A stretch of 64,000 nucleotides of DNA. Source: Erysipelotrichaceae bacterium. Lineage in GTDB: Bacteria > Bacillota_I > Bacilli_A > Erysipelotrichales > Erysipelotrichaceae. The stretch spans positions 50,421-114,420 of the forward strand of contig JAUNEN010000002.1 of assembly GCA_030525525.1 (NCBI GenBank), read 5' to 3'. A model generated the notes under the pieces. It was not told the DNA's origin, ran no database searches, and was given only the letters and a program-made list of their open reading frames with translations. This document shows, in pieces, positions 9,224 through 19,400 of the stretch; position 1 is the first letter of the stretch, and each line of letters opens with the position of its first letter. The position numbers and the translations under genes are program-made.

Positions 9224-9250
9224 AGATCCTCTGTTCATTCATCAGCAAGA

Positions 9251-9276
9251 AAAAGATTCAAGCAGAATCTTTTATG
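9251..9276 (+). terminator. Intrinsic terminator after pRiA4b gene
   Basis: AAAAGATTC (9251-9259) pairs with GAATCTTTT (9265-9273) around a 5-base loop, 28 bases after the stop codon. The run of T in the 3' arm is short but follows a 9-bp stem. Confidence 0.7.
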
Positions 9277-9355
9277 ACGGAGAATCTTGAGATCAGTGAG
9301 TTTTCCGGATGGATCATTTAACGCTTTATCTCTGAATATCATAAATGTGAATCAG

Positions 9356-9388
9356 GAACCGGTGACAATGTGCGATCCGGTTCTTTTG
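9356..9388 (+). terminator. Second terminator-like hairpin
   Basis: GAACCGG (9356-9362) pairs with CCGGTTC (9377-9383), followed by TTTT. It is probably a back-up terminator for the pair ending at 9223. Confidence 0.6.
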
Positions 9389-9683
9389 TATGGTTTTCTG
9401 ATTAACAAAGACGGCATTGTGAACAATAATTGATGTTTTTCTTCAGCTTTGATATGCATTTTGCATATATCGATGCATAACAGTATGAAAGTACCTGAAC
9501 AGCGGTGAATACTCTAAAATAAATTGCTTATTCAATTTTACTTTCTCTGAGATTATATGAAAATATTTGATTCTGCAAACTCAGCGGCAGATCACTGCCG
9601 GTCAAATGATTTTATGTTTTGGTGAGAAAGGCTTGTGATTCATGATGGCTGTTCATAGTTCATTAAAAAGGGGAATTCAATCT
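9389..9683. other. Non-coding leader of the LRR/SLH gene with a small inverted repeat
   Basis: No gene is seen in this stretch. It contains ATATGCA-TTT-TGCATAT (9452-9468), a 7-bp perfect inverted repeat that could be an operator, and a partly repeated GATGCATA just after it. I see no convincing -35/-10 pair. A ribosome site AAGGGGAA precedes the ATG at 9684. Confidence 0.4.
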
Positions 9684-11864
9684 ATGAAGACAATTACAAA
9701 ATTACTGATTCACATTTTATGCTTTGTTCTTTTATTCTTTGGTTCTGAAACAAAAGTCAATGCTGCCGAAGAGGTTGCATCCGGAGAATACGGTGAAAAT
9801 GCAACCTGGACATTGACGGATGATGGTGTGTTTACTGTCAGCGGAACCGGTACAATGACTGATTTTGGATTTGGGAAAATGCCATGGCAGAGTTATAAAG
9901 CGGACATCATTCATCTTGTTATAAATGAAGGAATAACATCCGTTTCAAATGTCTCGTTTTATCAATGTAAAAATGCAACATCTGTTGTGCTGCCTGAAAC
10001 TTTGGAAACAATTGGAAATCAGGCATTTGAAGATTGTGTAAGCCTGCCGGAAATCAGTTTTCCTTCAGGTTTGAAGGAAATAGGTTCCTTTGCTTTTGAC
10101 GGCTGCACAAGTTTGAAAACAATTACCCTTCCATCCAGTTTGGAAGCATTGGGAAATACAGCTTTTGCGTCATGCTCAGAACTGGAAAGTGTGGAAATCC
10201 TCAGTTCTATTACAGAAATCCCTAGCTCTGTGTTTTCATACTGCAGAAAATTAACAGCAATTGACTATCCCAAAACTGTCACACGGATCGGTGACTCTGC
10301 ATTTTCACGGTGTATCGAGTTAAAAGAGGCACCGATTACAGAGACTATTGTTGAGATTGGTGGTCATGCATTCGATCACTGCAGTAATCTTCAATCTGCT
10401 GTTCTACCCGAGAATCTTGAAAAACTAGGTGGTTACGCATTCAGTTCCTGTACAAAACTTGAAAGTATTGAAATTCCGGGAAAATTGGAAGAAATTGGTT
10501 CTTATACATTTATTAGCTGCACATCATTAAGTAATGTGATTATAAACAGCGGAGTGAAAAAGATCGGCAATTCTTCATTCTATGGCTGTACAGCTTTAGA
10601 CAAAATTGAAATGCCAGATAGTGTCATCGAGATGGATGAAGATGCATTTGGGGGATGCCTGAAGCTTGCGGATATTCGTCTTTCTGAAAATCTGTCAATC
10701 ATCAACGCCGGTGTATTTACATCAGCTGCGATCGAAAAGCTGACTCTTCCTGAATCAGTCACTAGAATTGAGGATGGATATGGACCGATTTATCAGGCAT
10801 CTCTGGATGGGAAAGACGATACATTAAGAATTCCTGAGGTTTCAGATGTGAATGCTGACGGTCGCCCTACAACAGGAGCTTTTGCACAATGCGGTCAATT
10901 AAAAGAAGTATATATTCCCAAAGCGCTGACATATATCGGATTTAATGGATTCAGGGAATGTTCCGCGATTGAGACTGCTTATTATGCCGGAACAGAAGAA
11001 GAGTGGAATGCGATTGAGATCAAAGAGAATAATGAGTCACTGCAGAATGCTGAAATTATTTTCAACGCTACCGGGTTGCCGACACCTGCCACCGAGGTGA
11101 TTTTGAATAACACAGCTGTGACCGTGGAGGCAGGAAAAACAAGCAAGCTTACGGCAACAGTCCTGCCGGATACAGCAGATCAGACAGTTACCTGGTCATC
11201 CAGCAATGAAAAAGTTGCGACAGTCGATCAGAGCGGAAACGTAAAAGGCGTGAATCCAGGCAAAGCTACAATCACGGCCGCAACTGTCAACGAATTAACT
11301 GCTTCCTGTGAAGTGGAGGTCCTCTTCAGTGATGTTGCTGACAGCAAGCAATATTTCTATGAACCGGTTTACTGGGCTTTTGAAAACGGAATTACAGTCG
11401 GTGCCGGCGGACCGGGCAAATTCTCTCCGAATGCTTCCTGCACAAGAGAACAGTTTGTAACATTCTTGTGGAGACTGAAAGGCCAGCCGAAAGCAACAGA
11501 AGGCTGCGACTTTGCTGATGTGCCGGAAGATGCATGGTACTATGAACCGATCTCATGGGCTGCAGAAAAGGGAATTACAACCGGTCTCAATGACGGAACC
11601 AATTGCTTCGGGGTAGGCCAGGCTTGTACAAGAGAGCAGTGTGTGACTTTCCTTCACAGAGCTGCAGGTACACCTGAACCGGAAGGTTCAATCGAGTTTA
11701 CCGACAGTGAAGAAGGCAGATATTATTACAATGCAATCAAGTGGGCTGCAGGCAAAGGAATTACAGTAGGCTTAAATGACGGCACCGGCAGATTCGGCGT
11801 CGGTCAGAAGTGCACCAGAGGAATGCTTGTAACATTCCTTTACAGATCTGCACATGCTGATTAA
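9684..11864 (+). CDS. Secreted BspA-like LRR protein with Ig-like and SLH wall-binding domains
   Basis: This 726-aa exported protein has a signal peptide (MKTITKLLIHILCFVLLFFG, likely cut after VNA). Residues ~30-450 are LRR_5/BspA-type leucine-rich repeats of about 23 residues, with units like LPETLETIGNQAFEDCVSL. Residues ~455-545 form a BIG2 Ig-like domain (TVTWSSSNEKVATVDQSGNV). Residues ~545-726 hold three SLH-like repeats (for example YEPVYWAFENGITVGAGGPG and CTREQFVTFLWRL), which in Bacillota bind secondary cell-wall polymers. The start at 9684 is preferred over 9642 because AAGGGGAA precedes it and it gives a clean signal peptide. BspA-type LRR proteins commonly mediate adhesion; that role here is inferred. 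A good terminator follows. Confidence 0.88.
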   Translation: MKTITKLLIHILCFVLLFFGSETKVNAAEEVASGEYGENATWTLTDDGVFTVSGTGTMTDFGFGKMPWQSYKADIIHLVINEGITSVSNVSFYQCKNATSVVLPETLETIGNQAFEDCVSLPEISFPSGLKEIGSFAFDGCTSLKTITLPSSLEALGNTAFASCSELESVEILSSITEIPSSVFSYCRKLTAIDYPKTVTRIGDSAFSRCIELKEAPITETIVEIGGHAFDHCSNLQSAVLPENLEKLGGYAFSSCTKLESIEIPGKLEEIGSYTFISCTSLSNVIINSGVKKIGNSSFYGCTALDKIEMPDSVIEMDEDAFGGCLKLADIRLSENLSIINAGVFTSAAIEKLTLPESVTRIEDGYGPIYQASLDGKDDTLRIPEVSDVNADGRPTTGAFAQCGQLKEVYIPKALTYIGFNGFRECSAIETAYYAGTEEEWNAIEIKENNESLQNAEIIFNATGLPTPATEVILNNTAVTVEAGKTSKLTATVLPDTADQTVTWSSSNEKVATVDQSGNVKGVNPGKATITAATVNELTASCEVEVLFSDVADSKQYFYEPVYWAFENGITVGAGGPGKFSPNASCTREQFVTFLWRLKGQPKATEGCDFADVPEDAWYYEPISWAAEKGITTGLNDGTNCFGVGQACTREQCVTFLHRAAGTPEPEGSIEFTDSEEGRYYYNAIKWAAGKGITVGLNDGTGRFGVGQKCTRGMLVTFLYRSAHAD

Positions 11865-11889
11865 TTTCATTTGAAAATCGGATAATCAT

Positions 11890-11916
11890 GAGCCTGCAGA
11901 TCATGCGGGCTCTTTT
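11890..11916 (+). terminator. Intrinsic terminator
   Basis: GAGCCTGCA (11890-11898) pairs with TGCGGGCTC (11904-11912), nine pairs with one G-T, loop GATCA, followed by TTTT. It ends the LRR/SLH transcript. Confidence 0.85.
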
Positions 11917-12421
11917 AGTACTTGCTGAGTACATTGAATGATCTGCTATCCGCCAATTCAAAAAAAAGTCCATAAATATTCATAACGTTGAAGAGAGAAT
12001 GACGAGGATTTGCGATGAGTTCCAGGAAGGCAGATCAACAATGAGAAGTGTGCCGACTTAAAGATATCGTCAATTACTGATTGTAGACCGTTATGCAAAC
12101 AGAACATATTTATTCCGAAATTGTCAAAGAATATAGCTGCTGACTACACAAAAAGGGAGTTCTACGATATACAGGAGAATTTTATAATTAATTTAATCTT
12201 GGTCAATACAGCTATGATTTGTGTATTGACAGCATATGATCACTGAATCATTTAACGTTAATCGACTACAGCTAATTGCAGACAGATCGCTTCAGCTCTT
12301 TTTAACATATTGAAAAAATATGTCAAAAAGATTTACCTGTATATACAGGTTTACAAACAGCAGAAAGTAACATATCTAAAATAATTCCGAAGTATTATTC
12401 ATGAATGGAAGGAGGATTAAC
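11917..12421. other. Long non-coding region before the SLH-peptidase gene
   Basis: About 500 bases without a credible gene. The right part is AT-rich and holds the perfect palindrome described separately at 12335. An AAGGAGGA site lies just before the ATG at 12422. No clear promoter could be assigned by eye. Confidence 0.4.
12335..12350. promoter_or_regulatory. Perfect 16-bp palindrome, candidate operator
   Basis: ACCTGTATATACAGGT equals its own reverse complement and lies 72 bases before the start codon of the SLH-peptidase gene, in an otherwise AT-rich leader. Its position fits a dimeric repressor or activator site. The cognate protein is not identified. Confidence 0.5.
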
Positions 12422-15400
12422 ATGAGGAGATTTTTTAGATTATTTGTTTGTATGATGTGCACATTGGTTCTGATTTGCAGCAATCTGGTTCCTGCTGCGG
12501 CTGAATTGGCGGCAGAACCGGAAAACTACATGCCGGAAACAGAAGTTAATGACGAAGAACCGGTAAGTGAAGTTACAGAACCGGAAAGCGTTGAGATTTC
12601 TGCGGAAGATGCCGTGGTAATTGCAGGAGAGACTGCACAGCTTGCGGCAACTGTCTATCCTGCCGAAGCAGATCAGACACTTGTCTGGGGAAGCAGTGAT
12701 CCGGAAATTGTGACAGTTGATGAAGATGGCACAATTCACGGAAATGATCTTGGAACCGCTGTGATCAGTGTTACAACTCTGAACGGACAGACAGCAGACT
12801 GCAATATCAGAGTACTGTTCTCAGATGTAGCAAGTTCCAGTCAGTACTTCTATAATCCCGTTTACTGGGCTGCTGATCACGGAATCACTGTCGGGGCAGG
12901 CGGTTTCGGAAAATTCTCACCTGCTAATCCCTGTACCAGAGAACAGATCGTTACCTTCCTTTGGAGATTGCAGGGAGAACCGGAGCCGACTGAATATAAG
13001 GAATTCACCGATGTAAAGCCGACAGACTGGTTCTATACACCGATTTCCTGGGCTGCAGAAAAGGGAATCACGGTCGGCCTGAACGACGGAACCGGCAGAT
13101 TCGGTGTCGGTCAGGCCTGCACAAGAGAAATGTGTGTAACCTTCCTGTACAGAACAGCGAACAATCCAGAAGTAGGCGAACATGAAGAATTCACTGATGT
13201 TGCGGCAGGCAGATACTACTATAATTCAATCTCCTGGGCAGCATCAGAAGGAATCACAGTCGGATTGAATGACGGAACCGGCAGATTCGGTGTCGGCCAG
13301 AAATGTACAAGAGCAATGATTGTTACATTCCTGTACAGATTTGCCAACAGGGCACCATCAGCTATTCTCAGCACTCTGACATCCGATATTGAAAATCTGA
13401 TTGCAGGTATTGAAACAGAAGTTACATTCACAGCAGAAGCAGGGTACTCTGATAATGCAATCTATCTGTATTCTGAAAAGGATTCAGAAGTTCTCGGTCA
13501 GCTGACTGATGACGGAGCAGACGGTGATGAAATCGCCGGTGACGGTATTTATTCATGTCTTGTTTATTTATATTCTGCAGAACCGGGAGAGCTTGGGTAT
13601 TATGCTGCTGACGGTGAGCGGACAACCAATACTGTTACACTGACATTCTTTGAACCGATCTCAGAAGAGCAGGCACAGGAAGATCGGAATATAGAAGAAG
13701 AAATAAACAATATTGAATCTGAATTCGTTGATGAAAGCGGGTTTGTTCCGGAAGACAAAGCAGAAGATGCTCTGAATGCGGTTCTTGAGTACGTTAAAGG
13801 ACTATACGAAGAAGGAAGAGTTCTCTACTATGAAGTCAATGAAAGCGGGATCACCTTCAAACTGTCATCAGGTCTTACACTCTTCTATACTCCGAATGTC
13901 AACGGATACGATACTGTCGGTTCAAATGTTTCGATGAGTGTATATACATTCCAGCCATGCTTAAGTGGATACAGCGGTCTGGATCATGTTATGGGACTCG
14001 TTGATCAGGCTGCAGGTAAAATCGGCCGTACATTCAGCAATTATCAGTATTCAAGTGCCAATGACTATGATGATGGTGAAGTTTCGCTTGAAAGGGTTAA
14101 ACAATTAGGTAATAACCAGGTTGTATTATGGCATGGGCATGGCGGATACAGCTCGACACTGCATTCATTTATGGTAGTCGGAGAATCATTTGACTGGAAC
14201 AGATATAACAATGACAGAGTGTATCAGCAGGACTGTGTTGCTGACAGAATCATTGAAAGCTCACATGGTGACGCAATGATCACATCCAGATATATTGATA
14301 AATATTGCGGCAATATGGGTAATTCATTCTTCTACCTTGGTGTCTGCTCCAGCGGTGTAGATGATGTACTGGCAAAATCTTTCCTGAAAAAAGGTGCAGA
14401 AGCTGTCATAGGAAATAACGGTAAGATATATACAGAATATAACATCCTGATGCTGAATGCTGTCGGAGAAAATCTTGCGACGATTAATGAAGCTACAGGG
14501 AATTACTGTACTTTGAATGAGGCATTAGCCAAGGCAAAAGAGACCTACGGAGCTAATGATGAAATATGGCACACAGGCAATAAAAATGCAACAGGTACAT
14601 CTCCTGTGATTTTCGGCGGATCGGCTGCGAAGAACTATCGACTCGGTGATTACAGAACCGGTACACTGTCCGGAAAGGTCTGCAAAGCATCAGATCGTAC
14701 AACACCGATTCCAAATGCTGTAATCTGTGCTGTCGGGAACGGCAACAATTATCTGAAAGTTGCAGATTCAGAAGGAAGATACTCTTTGAATCTGCCTGTA
14801 GGCGAGTATAAGATCCTGATTTATGCTCCGCTTTATATTCCGTTTATTGCCTTTGCGTCGGTAAATCCGGGCAGAAATACATATCTGGAAACATTCCTGA
14901 TGATAATTTTTGATGGAGATTCCGAAGGTGTCGCAACCGGAATGATCTATAACGCAATCAGCGGAATCGGAATTGCTGATGTTGCAGTTACGATTAAAAA
15001 AGGCTGGAATAATGCTGATTCAGATGAAATTGTCGCTGAAATGATGACGGATTCCAACGGACAATATGAAGCGACACTGCCATTGGGCAACTATACCTTA
15101 TGCGCAGAGAAAGAAGGATACATTTCTGCATGGGCAAATATCATCGTTCAGAACGGAACAACCGACAATCAAAACTGCGCACTGGCTCCGGAGTCTGCCG
15201 GAGACAGTCTGAGAATCATACTGACATGGGGAGAAAATCCAAGCGATCTTGATTCTCATGTAGTCGGCAAGCTCTCAAACGGCAATACATTCCATGTTTA
15301 TTACAGTGATAAATATGCATACGACGGCGATATGGAAGTATGCAATCTCGATGTTGACGATACTACAAGCTATGGGCCGGAAACAATTACTCTGAACAGA

Positions 15401-15688
15401 ACAACAGAAGGTCCGTATTACTATTACATTTACCGCTATGCAGGAAGCGGAACAGTCGGTGCTTCGGAAGCAAAGATTACTGTCTATCAGGGCGCTGACC
15501 TGCTTACAACATTCAATGTTCCGACAGATCAGGGCAATGGTGATTACTGGAATGTATTCGCGATTGTCGGAAATGAAATGATCATCAGAAATACAATCAC
15601 AGACAGTGCAGATATTTCCTATGCCGGTGATTTAAACAACGGTCAGATTGTACTGGATGCTGAAGCACTGCCTGCAAAAACTGAGTGA
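12422..15688 (+). CDS. SLH-anchored cell-surface protein with caspase/C25-like cysteine peptidase-type domain
   Basis: This 1088-aa exported protein starts with a signal peptide (MRRFFRLFVCMMCTLVLICS). Domains in order: acidic linker; BIG2 (~45-130); three SLH-like repeats (~135-310); an Ig-like segment with 'DDGADGDEIAGDGIYSC' (~315-410); a ~60-aa pre-peptidase segment (~435-500); and a caspase-hemoglobinase-like core with VVLWHGHGG (His571/His573) and FYLGVCSSG (Cys642). Two carboxypeptidase-regulatory-like beta domains (~735-925) follow, then a C-terminal YfaP/DUF2135-like domain containing WGENPSDLDSHVVG. The His-x-His-Gly-Gly and Cys-Ser-Ser-Gly spacing matches clan CD cysteine peptidases (C25, C11, caspase-like). 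Activity is inferred, not shown. AAGGAGGA decides the start. A short exported paralogue of its pre-peptidase segment follows 66 bases later. Confidence 0.75.
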   Translation: MRRFFRLFVCMMCTLVLICSNLVPAAAELAAEPENYMPETEVNDEEPVSEVTEPESVEISAEDAVVIAGETAQLAATVYPAEADQTLVWGSSDPEIVTVDEDGTIHGNDLGTAVISVTTLNGQTADCNIRVLFSDVASSSQYFYNPVYWAADHGITVGAGGFGKFSPANPCTREQIVTFLWRLQGEPEPTEYKEFTDVKPTDWFYTPISWAAEKGITVGLNDGTGRFGVGQACTREMCVTFLYRTANNPEVGEHEEFTDVAAGRYYYNSISWAASEGITVGLNDGTGRFGVGQKCTRAMIVTFLYRFANRAPSAILSTLTSDIENLIAGIETEVTFTAEAGYSDNAIYLYSEKDSEVLGQLTDDGADGDEIAGDGIYSCLVYLYSAEPGELGYYAADGERTTNTVTLTFFEPISEEQAQEDRNIEEEINNIESEFVDESGFVPEDKAEDALNAVLEYVKGLYEEGRVLYYEVNESGITFKLSSGLTLFYTPNVNGYDTVGSNVSMSVYTFQPCLSGYSGLDHVMGLVDQAAGKIGRTFSNYQYSSANDYDDGEVSLERVKQLGNNQVVLWHGHGGYSSTLHSFMVVGESFDWNRYNNDRVYQQDCVADRIIESSHGDAMITSRYIDKYCGNMGNSFFYLGVCSSGVDDVLAKSFLKKGAEAVIGNNGKIYTEYNILMLNAVGENLATINEATGNYCTLNEALAKAKETYGANDEIWHTGNKNATGTSPVIFGGSAAKNYRLGDYRTGTLSGKVCKASDRTTPIPNAVICAVGNGNNYLKVADSEGRYSLNLPVGEYKILIYAPLYIPFIAFASVNPGRNTYLETFLMIIFDGDSEGVATGMIYNAISGIGIADVAVTIKKGWNNADSDEIVAEMMTDSNGQYEATLPLGNYTLCAEKEGYISAWANIIVQNGTTDNQNCALAPESAGDSLRIILTWGENPSDLDSHVVGKLSNGNTFHVYYSDKYAYDGDMEVCNLDVDDTTSYGPETITLNRTTEGPYYYYIYRYAGSGTVGASEAKITVYQGADLLTTFNVPTDQGNGDYWNVFAIVGNEMIIRNTITDSADISYAGDLNNGQIVLDAEALPAKTE

Positions 15689-15754
15689 TTCAGATATTCC
15701 GGTGCCTGATTGGTCAGAATCTGATATTTATTAATTCAGAACAGGAGGAGAAAC

Positions 15755-16138
15755 TTGAAGAAGAAAGTAATAATCTGTGCTGCATCTGTTCTGCTGATAC
15801 TTGCTGTCAGTCAGCCTTTGATCAGAAAAGGAATTCCTTCTAAGGTCTTGACTCTGGAAGAATATGAGCACCGGATCATGAGGCAATATGGGGATGGCAA
15901 CTCTATTTCGGAAGAGCATCTGAAAGATGTGATTGAAGCTGTAGAGGAATATATCAGAGAAAACAGACTGCAGCTGTGGATTACCGATTATGAGGTTGCT
16001 GATAATCAGATTACAGTTTCTTTTGCAGGAAGTTTAACGCATGTGTTCCTGCCGCGTATATACGGATTTGATTCAACTGACAGTGTGGATATCATAGACA
16101 GCACTGATTCTGTTGAGATCAAAGAACCGGTCAGATAA
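15755..16138 (+). CDS. Short exported protein related to the pre-peptidase segment of the upstream gene
   Basis: This 127-aa protein has an N-terminal hydrophobic helix (KVIICAASVLLILAVSQPLI), so it is exported or membrane-tethered. It starts with TTG; the near-perfect AGGAGGAG at 15743-15750 makes that start convincing. Residues ~50-105 align with the segment just before the peptidase core of the upstream protein: DVIEAVEEYIRENRLQL against DALNAVLEYVKGLYEEG, and HVFLPRIYGFDST against LFYTPNVNGYDTV. It lacks any peptidase core. It sits 66 bases downstream and is probably co-transcribed, since no terminator is seen between them. It may be a stand-alone propeptide, inhibitor or chaperone-like factor, or a truncated duplicate. 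Confidence 0.7.
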   Translation: MKKKVIICAASVLLILAVSQPLIRKGIPSKVLTLEEYEHRIMRQYGDGNSISEEHLKDVIEAVEEYIRENRLQLWITDYEVADNQITVSFAGSLTHVFLPRIYGFDSTDSVDIIDSTDSVEIKEPVR

Positions 16139-16204
16139 TGATGAGACAGCAAAATCATTAACGGCAGCGCTGATGCAGCTTGTAACTGAATCATCCTGAA
16201 TGAG

Positions 16205-16255
16205 AAAAGATGATCTTGAATCGGATATCGAAATCCGCAAAGATCATCTTTTTCT
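16205..16255 (+). terminator. Strong intrinsic terminator
   Basis: AAAAGATGATCTT (16205-16217) pairs perfectly with AAGATCATCTTTT (16240-16252). The loop contains a second small hairpin, CGGAT...ATCCG. It ends the peptidase/short-protein transcript. Confidence 0.85.
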
Positions 16256-16371
16256 GTCGGCATACAAACGTTATCATGCTGAGATGAGTAAAAGAGAAGG
16301 GGATGAAACCTCGAACGGGACGGGCGTGCTGTATCTGAATATACTGTGACAATGCATGCAAGTATAAATTT

Positions 16372-16400
16372 TTGACTGCCTGCTTTGAAACCGATAGAAT
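16372..16400 (+). promoter_or_regulatory. Sigma-A-type promoter for the 2076-aa surface protein
   Basis: TTGACT (16372-16377) and TAGAAT (16395-16400) are separated by 17 bases. The implied leader is about 78 bases long and ends in CGGAGGA before ATG 16485. The region 16256-16371 shows nothing else. Confidence 0.65.
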
Positions 16401-16484
16401 AATGCATATATTTTGCTTTTTATATGATATTAATGATATGAAAAAGTAGACTTTATTACTGTAATCAATGCGGAGGATCAGCCA

Positions 16485-19400
16485 ATGAAGCGTATTTTAT
16501 CAGTTGTTTTGTCAGCTTTGATGTGTTTGAATGTGCTGACAGAAAATGTCCTTGCAGAAGAACTGCAGACAGAAAATGCAGGATCTTTACATCTTGAAAG
16601 CTCAGACAGTTCTGAATATCAGACAGTTTCTGATTCAGAAGACGAGGCGAATCAAAAAGAGCTTTTTTCTGAATTTACAAATCATGTATTCGGTATCAGT
16701 GAAGACATCGACGGATTGTCTGAAACTGATCAAAATGCAGATATCCAGTCTTCATCAATTACGGATGGATCAAATCTCAGCGGTTATGAGAAGACTCTTT
16801 ATCATGAACTTGAACTGAAGCTTCAGGAGATTGCCGATGGAACTCTGACAAGCACAGTTTTTGAGTTTCCGATGGATTCACTGGGAATGTGCGGCCCGTT
16901 TACTGCGGCTGATCTTGGTATTGAGGCAATTATTGTAGATGGTGCATTTGCACCGGATGTCAAAAGTGCTTTAAGCGAAAAGCTCAGCATTGATCTGAAT
17001 GCTGTCATGAGTACGCTGAGAAATAACTATCCATATGAATTGTTCTGGTATGACAGCACAGCCGGAAGTTCATCGAGCAGTGCATACAGATACGGCGCTT
17101 CATACGAGAACGGTGAATGGGTGGTGACACTGACTGATGCAGTTCTGAGTGTCAGTATGAGTGTTTCTGCAGATTATTCAGCCGGTGAATATCAGATCGG
17201 AAATGTGATAGAAACAGTTCATAACGCAGCTGCTGCAGCAAAAGATATCGTGAATAAATATGCAGCAATGAGTGATTATGAAAAGCTCGATGCCTACCGT
17301 GCAGAAATCTGTACGCTGACAGATTACAATCATGAAGCTGCAGATGATGATACAACTCCGTATGGCGATCCCTGGCAGCTGATTTATGTTTTTGACTCTC
17401 AGCCTGAAACAACAGTTGTCTGTGAAGGTTATGCCAAAGCGTTCAAATATCTCTGTGACCAGTCATCTTTCAGCAACGATATGATCAGCTGCTCACTGGT
17501 CAGCGGATTCATGGACGGCGGTACAGGTGCAGGCAGACACATGTGGAATGTCGTCACCATGGAAGATGGCAGAAATTATCTGGCTGATATTACAAACTGT
17601 GATGACGGATCTGTCGGATATCCTTCAGAACTCTTTTTGAAGGGGTATGACGTTATCGAAATGAGCAAGTCATGGGAGGACTACGATTCAGAAAACAATC
17701 TTGTCTCCTATGATACGGTACTGTATGGCTTCGATCTCAACGGGTCACCAGTGAATTACTGGTATGGGCTGAATACTGAAAATCTTTATCAGGATGCTGA
17801 TTTGGAAATCAGTGATTCAGACTATGGATTTGCCGTTGTCATCGAAAATGAACCTCATTATCTGGCATTCGCATCTGACCGCCATGCACAGCCCTCAGCG
17901 ATCTCGCAGGCAATGTCAGGTATCAATGACATTTATCCCGAGCAGATTGAATATGTCAGTATGATCGGAGATATGACAGGAGCGGGATCAAGTCCCGGAA
18001 GTTCAGGCTTTGCACCGGGATATTCCACTGAAACGATTTATCAGGAAATCGCTGCAGTATTTCCATGGCTGACCCGGGATCAGACTTCTATCATCTGGGC
18101 TGATCATGACGGCGGAGCAATCGATGATGCAGGAATCATGAAAGTGACGGAGAATCTGTATGCCAGTCCGTATACTGATCCTTCTTCAAAGATCTATACG
18201 GGCTACAACGAAGACGGTTCCGTTGCATATTATATTTACGGAATCGGATATTATTCCATGCTGAACAGAATGGGGACAGCTCCTGAAGCTGCTGCAGAAT
18301 TTGTCAGGTGGGCAGAAAGTCTTGATGATCCCCGGACACCGATTATTGTTCTTTGCCATGTACCGATTCATGCCAAGCGCGGGGATAATTATGGCGCAGT
18401 TTACTGGAATGATGCACTGAATGAAGTCGCCACAGGCGGAAATCCTGATGGCGGCATTCAGAGACATGTTGTGTTTTTGCATGGACATAATCATACTGTT
18501 GAAAGTGCAGAATATTATTATGAGCCGGGAAGCACTATTTTGGTTCAGTCACCGGGTGGATCAGCCGGGATCAGAAGCAAAATCAATTACACATATATCA
18601 CAGCGGGTTATCTGAAATCACTCCAGACAAAAAATGCGACGGTTGTCGGCATCGATCAGGATATGGTAACTTTCACAAAATTCCATGACAGCGTTCCTGT
18701 CGCTCTCGGTGAGGCTACACCGATAACCATTCAGACATCTGATCTTACATTCAGATCGGACAGCGGAAGTGCTCTCATTGACTATACGGCATATTATTAT
18801 GAGGATGTGATTCAGCCTGACAGCGTAAGCTTTGAAATCAATAATGATGAAAGCGGTGTGATCAGCTCACTGACTGATGAAGGACAGATTGTCTTCAGCG
18901 GAAACGGCGGGAATGCGGTTATTTCGATCACATGTGAATATAACGGATATGTTCAGCAGAATTTCCTTGATGTCAGAGTGATTGCACTTTCCGGTACATG
19001 CGGAGACAATCTGACATGGACATTTGATTATGATCAGGGGATTCTGAATATTTCCGGTACCGGAACAATGAATGCATATACTTCTTCTTCATCACCGGCA
19101 CCTTGGAATTACTTCAAGGATCTGATCAATGAAGTTGTGATCAACAGCGGTGTAACTTCAATCGGTGCATATGCATTCTATGGCTGCAATGCCATGACTT
19201 CCGTTACAATTCCTTCATCATTGACTGCCAGCGGGTCAAGTGCATTCAACGGCTGCACTTCGCTTCAGAATGTCAATATCAGCGATATCGGATCCTGGGT
19301 GAACGTGGCATTCAGCGGTTATACATCAAATCCTGTCTATTATGCAAAATCTCTGCAGATCAACCATGTGCCCGTAACGGATGCTGTGATTCCTTCCGGA

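Noticed and set aside
12335..12350. LexA/SOS box
   Set aside because: The E. coli-type box needs CTG-N10-CAG; here the spacing is CTG-N6-CAG. It also does not fit the Gram-positive CGAAC-N4-GTTCG form.
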